From positions 1 through 9,341 of the forward strand of contig JAQYWA010000057.1 of the NCBI GenBank assembly GCA_030145265.1: DNA of 9,341 bases. Reading direction: 5' to 3'. Under the pieces are notes generated by a model. It saw only the letters and a list, made by a program, of their open reading frames with translations. It was not told the DNA's origin and made no database searches. A program made the translations under genes and the position numbers. Of this stretch, positions 1-7,194 are shown piece after piece. Source of the DNA: Desulfuromonas sp. GTDB taxonomy: Bacteria > Desulfobacterota > Desulfuromonadia > Desulfuromonadales > Trichloromonadaceae. Every line of letters starts with the position of its first letter. Position 1 is the first letter of the stretch.

Positions 1-329
1 TTGCCGAGAGCGCCGGTCCCCTTGTTCGCCTTGGCCGCCACATCCCTGATATTGATCAGGGCGTCATTGGCATTGGTGTACAGTTCATCTTCGACCAGCA
101 GTCGGCCAAAGGTTCCCTTGCCGTCTTTCAACCGATCCGAAATAACACGGAGGTCGGCGACCATGACAGAAGCATCGTCAAAAAGGGACGAGTCCGTCAT
201 GAGTTTGCCCAGAGTCCCCTCGCCTTTTTTCAGACGTACCAGCAATCCGTTCAATTCGACGACGGTGGTTTCAATCTCATCGTACAAGCCGGGATCGTTG
301 ATGATCCGGCCGAGGGTCCCTTCGCCCTT
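1..329 (-). repeat. 34-residue tandem protein repeats in the MCE protein (102-bp period)
   Basis: Three full units and the start of a fourth follow each other with an exact 34-codon period. Unit starts are at 329, 227, 125 and 23 on the minus strand. The shared pattern is (K/D)G-x-G-T-L-G-(R/K)-(I/L), then an acidic residue, then L-(Y/F), then a helical stretch ending near LK. The DNA copies have diverged, so this is an old protein repeat and not a recent duplication. The array probably continues beyond the window. Confidence 0.85.
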
Positions 330-857
330 ATCGATCTTGTGCAGAACGCTTTCCATCCTCGATGCCGAGTTGACGATCGAATCACGGCTTTGCTCGACAA
401 GTTCGCCCATTTGGCCGAAAACCCGTTCCTGGTTGCGGTCGAGGTTGGTAATCAACTGGTCGATGTTGGCCCGCTCCTTCGAAGAAATAGCACGGCCGGG
501 TGCCAACGGAGAACTTTCCCGGGAGCCGAAAGAAATCCCGAGAAACTGGCCGCCGAGAAGGTTGGTCTGGCGGATTTCGGCGACGGAATCCGTCTTGATG
601 TCGGTACCCTCAATCACATAAAAATCAACCCGTACCTTGGAGTCGTCAATACTGATATTACGGATTTTACCGACCTCGACCCCGGCCATCCGTACCGGAT
701 CGCCGAGCTTGAGGCCAACCGCCGTATCAAAAAATGTCTGATATTCCTTCTGTTCGGTAAATGGTTGCCAGTCCTCTACCAGTTCGATCATTACGGCAAG
801 AACGCACAGGGTCAGCAGGAAAAAAAATCCGACTTTCTTTTCAGTCGACATGGCCAT
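1..857 (-). CDS. mlaD: MlaD-type MCE-domain lipid-transport protein (3' end cut by window edge)
   Basis: This open frame of 285 codons runs without a stop to the window edge, so its C-terminus is missing. I chose ATG at 857 because AAGGGAGAGGA lies about 7 bases upstream; ATG at 851 is an in-frame alternative. Residues 9-28 form one membrane anchor. The MCE domain spans about 37-112, with the typical GLKLGDPVRMAGVEVGKI stretch and the later TNLLGGQFLGI. After a helical linker, residues 177 onward carry 34-residue repeats built on KGEGTLG. MlaD-family proteins form periplasmic rings that bind lipid above an MlaE/MlaF transporter. The gene lies 3 bases after the ATPase gene, fitting that complex. 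It is already longer than E. coli MlaD (about 183 aa), so it is a long single-MCE type. The symbol is by family; orthology to the E. coli gene is not shown. Confidence 0.88.
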   Translation of the reverse strand, partial: MAMSTEKKVGFFFLLTLCVLAVMIELVEDWQPFTEQKEYQTFFDTAVGLKLGDPVRMAGVEVGKIRNISIDDSKVRVDFYVIEGTDIKTDSVAEIRQTNLLGGQFLGISFGSRESSPLAPGRAISSKERANIDQLITNLDRNQERVFGQMGELVEQSRDSIVNSASRMESVLHKIDKGEGTLGRIINDPGLYDEIETTVVELNGLLVRLKKGEGTLGKLMTDSSLFDDASVMVADLRVISDRLKDGKGTFGRLLVEDELYTNANDALINIRDVAAKANKGTGALG

Positions 858-860
858 GAT

Positions 861-1688
861 TCAGTCCTCTCCCTTGATCCCCTTGGTCGTAGTGTATATG
901 AATTTTCTGACCACCGGATTTTCACTGGCCTTGATCTGATCAGGGGTGCCCACTTCGACAATCCCCTCGGGATCGATCATGGCCACCCGATCAGACAGAT
1001 AAAGCGCGAAATTGAGGTCATGACTGACGATAATGGTGGTCAGTTGCAACTCTTTTTTCAGATCCATGATAACCCGGGCAAGTTCGTCGGAAGTGACCGG
1101 GTCGAGTTCAGCGGTCGGTTCGTCGTACAGAATAAGGTCCGGGTTCATCGCTAGCGAGCGGGCAATCGCAACCCGCTTTTTCATTCCACCGGAAAGCTCG
1201 GAAATCATCAACTCCTCTTTACCTTCGAGGCCGACCAGTCGCAGTTTTTCACGGATAATGCGACGAATGCGATTCTCCGGGCAGACTCGCTTCTCCCTCA
1301 ACCAAAGACCGACGTTTTCCCCGACCGACAGGGAATTGAATAAGGCGGAGGTCTGAAAAACCATGCTGTAACGATAGCCTTTGGGCTTCTTATCGACATC
1401 CTCAGCAAAGATATCCTGACCGTCAATGTAGATTTTGCCACTGTCAGGCGTAATCAGTTTCACAATGTGTTTTAGCAGAACGCTTTTCCCGGTGCCCGAC
1501 GGGCCGATGATGGAAAAGGTTTCTCCCGCCTGAATATCCAGGCTGATATCGCGTAGCACATGGTTGTCCTCAAATGATTTATTGAGGTTTTCGATGCGCA
1601 GACCGACTCCCTTGGAACCCTCGTAATTGGTCACAGGGTCGCTGTCTTGGGAAAATCCGTGCATCAGTTTTTTAAAGAAACCACTCAT
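861..1688 (-). CDS. mlaF: MlaF-type ABC transporter ATP-binding protein
   Basis: This 275-residue ATPase would energise lipid movement by the MlaE permease on the cytoplasmic face of the inner membrane. Counted from ATG at 1688: Walker A GPSGTGKS at 62-69, Q-loop Q112, signature LSGGM at 165-169, Walker B LILYD at 185-189 with catalytic E190, and switch His H223. The stretch after about 240 resembles the C-terminal extension of Mla ATPases. A TTG codon lies just upstream (1691), but ATG is the likelier start; the ribosome site is weak (GCGGA). The gene follows mlaE by 32 bases and precedes mlaD by 3, so co-translation is likely. Oddity: the motif after Walker B reads EPTAELDP, with Glu194 where most ABC ATPases have Gly, Ala, Ser or Asn. 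Confidence 0.92.
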   Translation of the reverse strand: MSGFFKKLMHGFSQDSDPVTNYEGSKGVGLRIENLNKSFEDNHVLRDISLDIQAGETFSIIGPSGTGKSVLLKHIVKLITPDSGKIYIDGQDIFAEDVDKKPKGYRYSMVFQTSALFNSLSVGENVGLWLREKRVCPENRIRRIIREKLRLVGLEGKEELMISELSGGMKKRVAIARSLAMNPDLILYDEPTAELDPVTSDELARVIMDLKKELQLTTIIVSHDLNFALYLSDRVAMIDPEGIVEVGTPDQIKASENPVVRKFIYTTTKGIKGED

Positions 1689-1720
1689 CAAAAATCCGCA
1701 AAAAAAAGTCGGTTGATCCG

Positions 1721-2488
1721 TTACATCATCAGTCGGCTGAGGAAATAGTCCGCGACCAGGATCATCAGAAACGACATCACCACGGCGCGGGTGGTGGACT
1801 GACCGATCCCCCGCGCGCCGCCACGGGTCTTAAAACCAACGTAGCAGCCGACGTGGGCAACAATGCCGCCAAACACTGTGGCCTTGATGATCCCCTTGAC
1901 GATATCCAGATAGCCGATAGCCCGAATCATGTTTTCGTAATAAACATTGTAGGGTACGTTGATAACCGGGTTGATGTCGCTTATAAATGCCCCGCCGGCG
2001 ATGCCGATCAGCATGGAAAAAATCACCAGAGCCGGTACCGCAAACAGGCAGGCCAGCAGCCTGGGCATGGCCAGGTATCGAATCGGGCTGATTTCCAGTG
2101 TTTTGAGGGCATCAATCTCTTCATACACCTGCATGGCACCGACTTCGGCCGCCATCGATGACCCGACCCGACCGGCGACCAGCAGGCAGGTCATGACTGG
2201 CCCAAGTTCTTTAACCATCGAGAGTCCGACAATGGCGCCGATCGCTTCCTGTGAACCATAAAGGGCCAGTTCCGAACCAGTCTGCAGAGCCAGCACCATG
2301 CCAACGAACAGTGCCAGAACCGAGGCCACCGGAAGCGTGCCGATGCCGATTTCAGCCGTCTGGCGGAATATCGACGGAAGGTTGCGCGGCGCTTCTTTGA
2401 AATAAAGGACCGTCTGGCCAAACAGCTTGACCATTTCGCCGGCGGTCTGTGTCAGGTTCAGAATATTGCGCCCCAGGGCTTCGATCAT
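1721..2488 (-). CDS. mlaE: MlaE-type ABC transporter permease
   Basis: This 255-residue integral membrane protein has the usual MlaE length. It forms the inner-membrane core of the MCE transporter, coupling MlaF to the periplasmic MCE ring. Family features are clear: an amphipathic N-terminal helix (about 1-45), hydrophobic spans near 47-70, 84-106, 145-170, 197-218 and 233-252, the conserved block ELGPVMTCLLVAGRVGSSMA (94-113) running into AEVGAMQVYEEIDAL, and LEISPIRYLAMPR (131-143). ATG at 2488 has GAGGAT about 6 bases upstream. It starts 17 bases after the end of the aromatic-repeat gene and ends 32 bases before the ATPase start. No mlaB (STAS) or mlaC gene is seen here; either could lie beyond the left edge. 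Confidence 0.94.
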   Translation of the reverse strand: MIEALGRNILNLTQTAGEMVKLFGQTVLYFKEAPRNLPSIFRQTAEIGIGTLPVASVLALFVGMVLALQTGSELALYGSQEAIGAIVGLSMVKELGPVMTCLLVAGRVGSSMAAEVGAMQVYEEIDALKTLEISPIRYLAMPRLLACLFAVPALVIFSMLIGIAGGAFISDINPVINVPYNVYYENMIRAIGYLDIVKGIIKATVFGGIVAHVGCYVGFKTRGGARGIGQSTTRAVVMSFLMILVADYFLSRLMM

Positions 2489-2505
2489 CCAGCTATCCTC
2501 GATAA

Positions 2506-3972
2506 CTACAGTGATGCAGCGGGAGACTGTTCACTCCCCCAGGAAATGCTCCAGGGGAGATACAACAGGTTGATCCGGGTTTCGCTGCCGGCACGGCGGT
2601 AGCGAAACAATCCTTTCAGAAACGACAGGTCGCTTCCTTTGCCGGTTTCATTCGAGTAGGTGAACAGCGGAAAGACTTCCATGGCCAGGTCGTCGCCACG
2701 CACCTCTTTCCAGTACAGGTTCCAGAGTAGAGTCGATACGCTGTTGCCGCTATCGTCCCATTTATGCTGATACAGGCGCCACAGGGGCGACCAGTTGCGT
2801 TCCAGTGCCCGGTTTTCCGGAAAAAACGGCTCCATCAGGGCCAGCAGATGGAAATCCGACACATCTTTGACCTTCTGGTAGGAAAAGAGCGGCCACAGGG
2901 CGACGCGTTTTTTATATGGAGCAGCGTCTTCCTTGAGTTTTTCTTCGAGGTCTGAGTAGAGAAACAACAGTACGCGGTCGCGGCGGCGATCGAGAATTTC
3001 GGTATGGGTCTCTTCGATCTTGTAAATAGGCCAGAGGAACCAGCGCTTGCGGTTGCTGCCGACGTATTCGTCGGCATATAGCGGAAGAAAGCGGTTGCCG
3101 TGACTGTATTCCCCACGGGTCACACGTAGCAGGGGCATGGGGAAATTCCACTCATCATAGCCCTTGGCGTGATTGACATGGTGACTGAAGAATGGCCAGA
3201 GCAGCGTGCGGGAGGAAATTTCCGCTGATTCCTCGGAGATGTAGAAAGGGAAAACGGCCCGCAACCGTGTAGGAGTTTCAGCATCAAGGTTCAGATCCTG
3301 ACGGAAGAAAACCGGCCACAAACAGAACTGCTTGCGATAGACACCGGTCTTCCGACTATGGCCGAACAATGGCCAGAACGCCATGCCCGTTTCGTCTTCG
3401 CCCTGTATCCGAGACAGAAATGGCCACAGAAGGTTGGTTGTTGTCGTCGTGCCCTTGCGGGTTTGCGAATAGAGGGGAAACAAGGTAAAGCGGATTTCGT
3501 CGCGCCACAACCGGCCCAGGATTTTGCCGCCAAAAGGAAAGAAGGCAAAATAGTCGCCATGGTCCTCGGTCTGCCCGTAAAAAACCAACGGGAAAGCCGT
3601 GAACTCATTGTTGCTGCCCTGTTCGGTCGTACCAAAATCGAAATCGATCAGCTTCAGCAGTTGAAAAGACGTCTGATCGGGGGCTTTTTTAAGAGAAGCC
3701 AGCGGATAAAGAAACTCGCTGAGACTTGCACCCTGCTGGTCGGCGGCCCGATAAAACAGCGGCCGCAGGGCAAATTCGGTTTCCACCGCCTTCTTTTCAT
3801 ACTTTACGAACGGTCCGAGGGTATGGAAACTGCGGTAATCGACCTGCGGAGAAGAGCGATAATCAACCAGGGGCCAGAAAGTCAGAAAGCCGCCCTGCTC
3901 GTCACTGGCAACTGCTTCAGATAGCGGCAGCAGACCAAAGAGCAGTATCAGGAAAAACAAGCGCGACAGCAT
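2506..3972 (-). CDS. Exported aromatic-repeat protein of unknown function, first gene of the mla operon
   Basis: This protein has 488 residues and I do not recognise a family. Residues 1-22 look like a Sec signal peptide with a likely cut after AVA (about residue 22), so it should be exported. Nearly all the rest is a degenerate repeat of about 17-22 residues: a short hydrophobic/aromatic core, typically (L/F)(W/F)P(L/F)(F/Y), followed by a polar loop. Core prolines fall near 34, 54, 71, 90, 128, 146, 166, 184, 201, 220, 242, 260, 280, 297, 315, 361, 382, 397, 435 and 473; the wider gaps hold cores without Pro, such as LLWNLY. This suggests a repetitive beta structure. ATG at 3972 has AAGGTGG upstream. 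It lies 17 bases before mlaE, so a role in envelope lipid transport is inferred from position only. No terminal aromatic typical of outer-membrane barrels is present. Confidence 0.85.
   Translation of the reverse strand: MLSRLFFLILLFGLLPLSEAVASDEQGGFLTFWPLVDYRSSPQVDYRSFHTLGPFVKYEKKAVETEFALRPLFYRAADQQGASLSEFLYPLASLKKAPDQTSFQLLKLIDFDFGTTEQGSNNEFTAFPLVFYGQTEDHGDYFAFFPFGGKILGRLWRDEIRFTLFPLYSQTRKGTTTTTNLLWPFLSRIQGEDETGMAFWPLFGHSRKTGVYRKQFCLWPVFFRQDLNLDAETPTRLRAVFPFYISEESAEISSRTLLWPFFSHHVNHAKGYDEWNFPMPLLRVTRGEYSHGNRFLPLYADEYVGSNRKRWFLWPIYKIEETHTEILDRRRDRVLLFLYSDLEEKLKEDAAPYKKRVALWPLFSYQKVKDVSDFHLLALMEPFFPENRALERNWSPLWRLYQHKWDDSGNSVSTLLWNLYWKEVRGDDLAMEVFPLFTYSNETGKGSDLSFLKGLFRYRRAGSETRINLLYLPWSISWGSEQSPAASL
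2548..3885 (-). repeat. About 24 degenerate aromatic repeats of 17-22 residues
   Basis: Repeat cores such as LLWPF, FWPLFGHSR, CLWPVFFR, LLWPFFSHH, FLWPIYK, ALWPLFSYQ and VFPLFTYS recur through the mature protein. Most core prolines are spaced 15 to 22 residues apart; spacings of 38, 46, 38 and 38 fit missing prolines in cores that keep the aromatic pattern. The repeat is visible in protein only; the DNA copies are not similar enough to suggest recent duplication. Confidence 0.75.
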
Positions 3973-4022
3973 TCAGACCCACCTTGGACAATGAAAAAAT
4001 AACATTTTAATAAAGAGAGCAG

Positions 4023-4051
4023 ATATTATCACGCTGCAGGATTAAACACAA
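4023..4051 (-). promoter_or_regulatory. Predicted sigma70 promoter for the aromatic-repeat/mlaEFD operon
   Basis: On the minus strand, TTGTGT (4051-4046) and TAATAT (4028-4023) are 17 bases apart. The -10 box matches consensus at five of six positions. Start of transcription would be near 4016, giving a leader of about 44 bases before ATG at 3972. No clear terminator lies between the upstream gene end (4109) and here, so read-through from the deacetylase operon is also possible. Confidence 0.65.
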
Positions 4052-4108
4052 CAATAGGCTCAGCGACTCAAGAAAGCCCTCAAACGTCACGAGAACGCCT
4101 TGTGAAAA

Positions 4109-4204
4109 CTACTTCCTCCCGCGTCTTACCAGATACAGGATGCCGTAAATAACCAGGCAGACCACCAGGATGAAAAAGATGTCGCCCAGGGTGACGCCAG
4201 ACAT
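4109..4204 (-). CDS. 31-residue single-span membrane microprotein, coupled to the TPR gene
   Basis: ATG at 4204 shares its first base with the TGA stop of the TPR gene (TGATG), and the frame ends at TAG (4109-4111), giving 31 residues. GGAAGAG, inside the end of the TPR gene, can serve as ribosome site. The sequence is MSGVTLGD, then a hydrophobic span of about 18 residues (9-26, IFFILVV...YLV), then a strongly basic tail RRGRK. The positive tail predicts that the C-terminus stays in the cytoplasm. Function is unknown. Overlap with the TPR stop, a proper ribosome site and a clean membrane topology argue that it is real and not chance. It could anchor or regulate an operon partner at the membrane; that is inference. 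Confidence 0.68.
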   Translation of the reverse strand: MSGVTLGDIFFILVVCLVIYGILYLVRRGRK

Positions 4205-5169
4205 CAGGCTCTTCCTTCCTCGAGAATCCGGTTTTTTGCTTCCAGAGCCAAGGTGTAATCCGGATCAAGATCGAGGGACTTTTCCAGCGCCTCAAAGGCG
4301 CCCCCCTGTTCGCCGTTCTTGCTTCGGCACATCCCGAGCAGATAATAAAATTCCGGACACGGAAAAGCCGCTGTAAATTTCCCACGCTCCTCGATGATAT
4401 CCAGCGCGGTGGCCGCTTCGGCAATCTCACCACGACCGTAACATTCCATGGCGAATCCAATCTGCTCATAATCGTCAATCAGCGGGTATTCGGGAGTACC
4501 TTCGGCAGTCAACATTTCGACCTTTTCCGTCAGGGCTTGCCGAGCAGGGCCGTTTTCAAGGTTAGCGATGACATGCTGCCAGCGGCCGATAGCCACAGGG
4601 TAATCGCCAAACAGATAGTCGATCTCGGCCAGATAGTTGAGCACGGCGAGATTATCCGACTGCAGCTTGAGGATGCGATGAAAATACGCCATCGACTTGA
4701 TCAAATGCTGCCGACATTCGCCAAACTCGGCGAACATCTGGCTGAGGTTGTAATATTCAATGCCAAGTCGCTGGAGCAGTCCCGGATTGTTGCCGTCAAG
4801 CAAGGCAAGGATTTTCATATAGGTGATCTTGCGCCGGATGTAGTAACTGTCGACCTCCTTATGGTCGAGCATCAGAATCTGCGCACCTAGATCGGATAAA
4901 AAGTGCGGATAAGCATCGCGCAGCAGTTCGGCGTAAGCGACATTGTGGGGGCAGTCAGGAAACTGCCTGAGATAATCATAGACCCCCTGCCCTATCTCGT
5001 CGGCGGATGGATCACCCTCATCAAGAGCAGCCGGATGGACCGGCAGGGGGATTTGCGGCAAGACAAAAGGAGCCTGTTCCGGTCCGACATTGACGTTATG
5101 TCCAGGTTCGGGAGACCACAGCAGGTAGCTATTCGGATCGAGGGACTTCTCATTTTCTTTCGATGACAT
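4204..5169 (-). CDS. Cytoplasmic TPR-repeat protein
   Basis: I chose ATG at 5169 (321 residues) because AAGGAA lies about 7 bases upstream; the frame is open further up to 5229 but that would run into the previous gene. There is no signal peptide or membrane segment. The first 55 residues are Pro-rich and probably flexible. Helical repeats follow: about 131-170 and 173-206 look like adjacent TPR-like units, and 232-265 and 272-306 form a second pair, the last with a typical A-x-x-A-L-E-K-S-L-x-L-D-P-D-Y ending. TPR proteins are usually scaffolds for protein-protein contacts. It starts 22 bases after the GNAT-like gene and its stop overlaps the microprotein start, so all are probably made together. 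The partner is not known. Confidence 0.85.
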   Translation of the reverse strand: MSSKENEKSLDPNSYLLWSPEPGHNVNVGPEQAPFVLPQIPLPVHPAALDEGDPSADEIGQGVYDYLRQFPDCPHNVAYAELLRDAYPHFLSDLGAQILMLDHKEVDSYYIRRKITYMKILALLDGNNPGLLQRLGIEYYNLSQMFAEFGECRQHLIKSMAYFHRILKLQSDNLAVLNYLAEIDYLFGDYPVAIGRWQHVIANLENGPARQALTEKVEMLTAEGTPEYPLIDDYEQIGFAMECYGRGEIAEAATALDIIEERGKFTAAFPCPEFYYLLGMCRSKNGEQGGAFEALEKSLDLDPDYTLALEAKNRILEEGRA

Positions 5170-5191
5170 ACGCAGATTCCTTGACAAGTGA

Positions 5192-6022
5192 CTAGAAGGT
5201 TCTTTCGGGAAAAGTATCGATGCCGGCATGCATGCCGACGGTCTTGTAAATTTTCACATCATCCCACGGGCAGGGTAGAATGCCGTCTTGAATGGCCCAG
5301 CTTCGTCCGCGAACGGTCTGATCCATTCCGGGCTGCCGAAACGGTGTACTGCCGTCAAGTTTTCGAAACAGTTCGCCCCCCGGCTGGAATTCACGATTAA
5401 TCCACAACATCAACTGCTTGCCGGTGATGTAGTCAAACCCGTAGCGTTCGTAGCGGATGGCATTATTGTACGAAAGCGGTTCTGCGACAATAATATCGAT
5501 GCCGAGGGAGTCGACAAAACGTTCAAAATTCTGGAAAAACCGGGAAAACATTTTAAGTCCACGCCGAACCTGGTTGGGCGACAGACCGGCCTGCATGGCT
5601 TTTAATTCCTCGGGGAGATTGCGGCGCAAAGTACCGAAACAGTTGTCCCGGCCCCGGTCATCGATATCGATATTGAACCGCGGAGCAGCCGGGTCGTTGA
5701 TCAGGCAGAAACTCAATTCGATCTGTCGGAACGGAGTGTCCGCGACCTCGACAAAAAAAACACAATCGCGATCGGCCGGATCCAGACGTACCTCAATGCG
5801 CAGCAGACTGAATCCTTCAGGGCAGATATAGCTGATTTTTCGCTCACCATCGATACCGCAACCCGTAGCGCGGTCAATCCCGAAAAGGTCGTACAGCGGC
5901 TCGGGAAGGATCTGACGATAAATCGCCTCCTTGTCCTTTCTCCCCAGACGGTTGATTTCCTTAAGCGAGAAGAGCGGAAATCCATCCGGGTCGAGCAGAT
6001 GAGGGGTTCCGAGCCGGCTCAT
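5192..6022 (-). CDS. Conserved-looking protein with weak GNAT-like C-terminal region
   Basis: This 276-residue soluble protein is not confidently assigned. ATG at 6022 overlaps the deacetylase stop as ATGA, with GGAG about 7 bases upstream; a TTG two codons earlier is less likely. Residues 1-50 are probably helical. Residues 60-125 look like alternating beta strands, including an FFVEVADTPFRQIELSF stretch. Residues 150-172 form a helix. Residues 175-210 contain IIVAEPLSYNNAIRYERYGF, which resembles the N-x-x-x-x-x-Y-E-x-x-G-F element of GNAT acetyltransferases near acetyl-CoA and substrate. The acetyl-CoA pyrophosphate loop (Q/R-x-x-G-x-G/A) is not evident, so activity is uncertain. Pairing with a deacetylase recalls acuA next to acuC in Bacillus, where an acetyltransferase and deacetylase control acetyl-CoA synthetase; here that is only an analogy. 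Confidence 0.8.
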   Translation of the reverse strand: MSRLGTPHLLDPDGFPLFSLKEINRLGRKDKEAIYRQILPEPLYDLFGIDRATGCGIDGERKISYICPEGFSLLRIEVRLDPADRDCVFFVEVADTPFRQIELSFCLINDPAAPRFNIDIDDRGRDNCFGTLRRNLPEELKAMQAGLSPNQVRRGLKMFSRFFQNFERFVDSLGIDIIVAEPLSYNNAIRYERYGFDYITGKQLMLWINREFQPGGELFRKLDGSTPFRQPGMDQTVRGRSWAIQDGILPCPWDDVKIYKTVGMHAGIDTFPERTF

Positions 6023-7188
6023 CGGCAATCTCCAGGAACAATGCCGTGCAGCGGAAAGAGCCTGCGTTGCAGAATAGCTAAATTTTTATCCAACGCTTCC
6101 TGGGCGCGGGCAAAATCATTGGGCTGAGCGCAATGGGGCCGATCACGGAGAATCCGGTCAGCATAGCCAAGCTTCTGGATGGTGGCAACAAACCCCGGCG
6201 GAAGCTGGTCAGGAACTTCGACGCCAACGATGATCGACCACAGCAGTGCCCAGCATCTGGCCACGTTTAATTTTTCGTATCCGCCGCCACCGAGGCAAAC
6301 CCAGGGAATCCCCGTGGCAAGGAACTCCCTGGCCGCGTATTCAATGACCCCCGTCGTCATTTCGAGTCGCGTCAGCGGGTCGGTGCGCAGGGTATCCACC
6401 CCCATCTGGGTGACAAGCACATCTGGCTTGAACGACTTCAGCATGGGCAGCACAACCTTACGAAAGCTCTGCTCAAAAATTAGGTCGTCAGAATGACAGC
6501 GAAATGGCACATTGACCGAATAGCCGTAACCGTCCCCCTCCCCCAGTTCGTGAGGAAAGCCGGTATGGGGAAAGAAATCCTCGCCTGATTCGTGTAGAGA
6601 AATAGTGAGAACCTGGTCGGTCGTGTAGAAAGCCTCCTGGACACCATCCCCGTGGTGGGCGTCAATATCGACATAGGCGACCCGGAGACCGCGACGAACC
6701 AGATCCTGAATGGCGACCACGGCATCATTAAGATAGCTGAAACCTGAGGCCCTGGCCGCATGGGCATGGTGGTAGCCACCGGTCATGTTGAAGGCCACCC
6801 GGGCCCCCTCCTCTACCACCAGTCGGGCCGCTTCCAAGGTTCCACCACAGCCGAGCAGCGCCCAGTCGAACACTCCGGGAAAAATGGGATTTTCAATATC
6901 GCCCAGGCCGTATCTGAAATTGGCTCTCGGGGTTTCATCGAGGCTGAATTCCTTGAGGGTTGCCACATAGCCAGGGGCGTGAAACCCTGACAGGGCGGAT
7001 TCCGGCGCCAGGGGGCATTCAACCACACGAACATCGGGGCATTGAAGCAGGCCAAGTTCACAAAGGAGTTCATAGGTCAGGCGATATCGCATGATCTTGA
7101 ACGGGTGCTCCTCACCGAAGGAGAAACTTTCGAACCGGCTTGAGTAAATCAGAGCCCAAGAGTCTGGATTGGCTGATGTTTTCAACAT
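6019..7188 (-). CDS. Histone-deacetylase-superfamily (AcuC-type) lysine deacetylase
   Basis: This 389-residue zinc-dependent deacetylase has an intact active site: GGYHHAH with H140 and H141, DIDAHHGDG with D174, D176 and H178, MGVDT with D265, and GGGGY with Y304. D176, H178 and D265 would bind zinc, and the layout closely follows class I HDACs. In bacteria such enzymes remove acetyl groups from protein lysines (AcuC acts on acetyl-CoA synthetase) or cleave small acylated amines; the substrate here is unknown. It is cytoplasmic. ATG at 7188 is supported because the conserved N-terminal Y-x-x-x-F-x-x-F-S-F-G-x-x-H-P-F region begins at Y15. No good ribosome site is present (only AGG very close), and the promoter puts the transcript start on this ATG. 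Its stop overlaps the next gene by ATGA. Confidence 0.95.
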   Translation of the reverse strand: MLKTSANPDSWALIYSSRFESFSFGEEHPFKIMRYRLTYELLCELGLLQCPDVRVVECPLAPESALSGFHAPGYVATLKEFSLDETPRANFRYGLGDIENPIFPGVFDWALLGCGGTLEAARLVVEEGARVAFNMTGGYHHAHAARASGFSYLNDAVVAIQDLVRRGLRVAYVDIDAHHGDGVQEAFYTTDQVLTISLHESGEDFFPHTGFPHELGEGDGYGYSVNVPFRCHSDDLIFEQSFRKVVLPMLKSFKPDVLVTQMGVDTLRTDPLTRLEMTTGVIEYAAREFLATGIPWVCLGGGGYEKLNVARCWALLWSIIVGVEVPDQLPPGFVATIQKLGYADRILRDRPHCAQPNDFARAQEALDKNLAILQRRLFPLHGIVPGDCR

Positions 7189-7194
7189 CTGCCT

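Noticed and set aside
1..329. Regular 102-base spacing considered as a CRISPR-like or DNA repeat array
   Set aside because: Similarity is at protein level in one frame, the units are directly joined, and the DNA copies are diverged.
1..621. 206-codon plus-strand open frame
   Set aside because: It is antisense to the MCE gene; the repetitive Ser/Arg/Pro composition is the shadow of the 34-residue repeats.
821..828. Run of eight A (T on the coding strand) in the MCE membrane anchor, considered as a phase-variable tract
   Set aside because: The frame is intact, the run simply encodes Phe codons in a hydrophobic segment, and there is no sign of length variation.
339..1154. 271-codon open frame on the plus strand
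   Set aside because: It lies antisense across the mlaD and mlaF genes, has no ribosome site or recognisable domain, and its length is explained by the coding bias of the opposite strand.
3358..3924. 188-codon plus-strand open frame inside the aromatic-repeat gene
   Set aside because: The opposite strand has a signal peptide, ribosome site and regular repeats; this frame has none.
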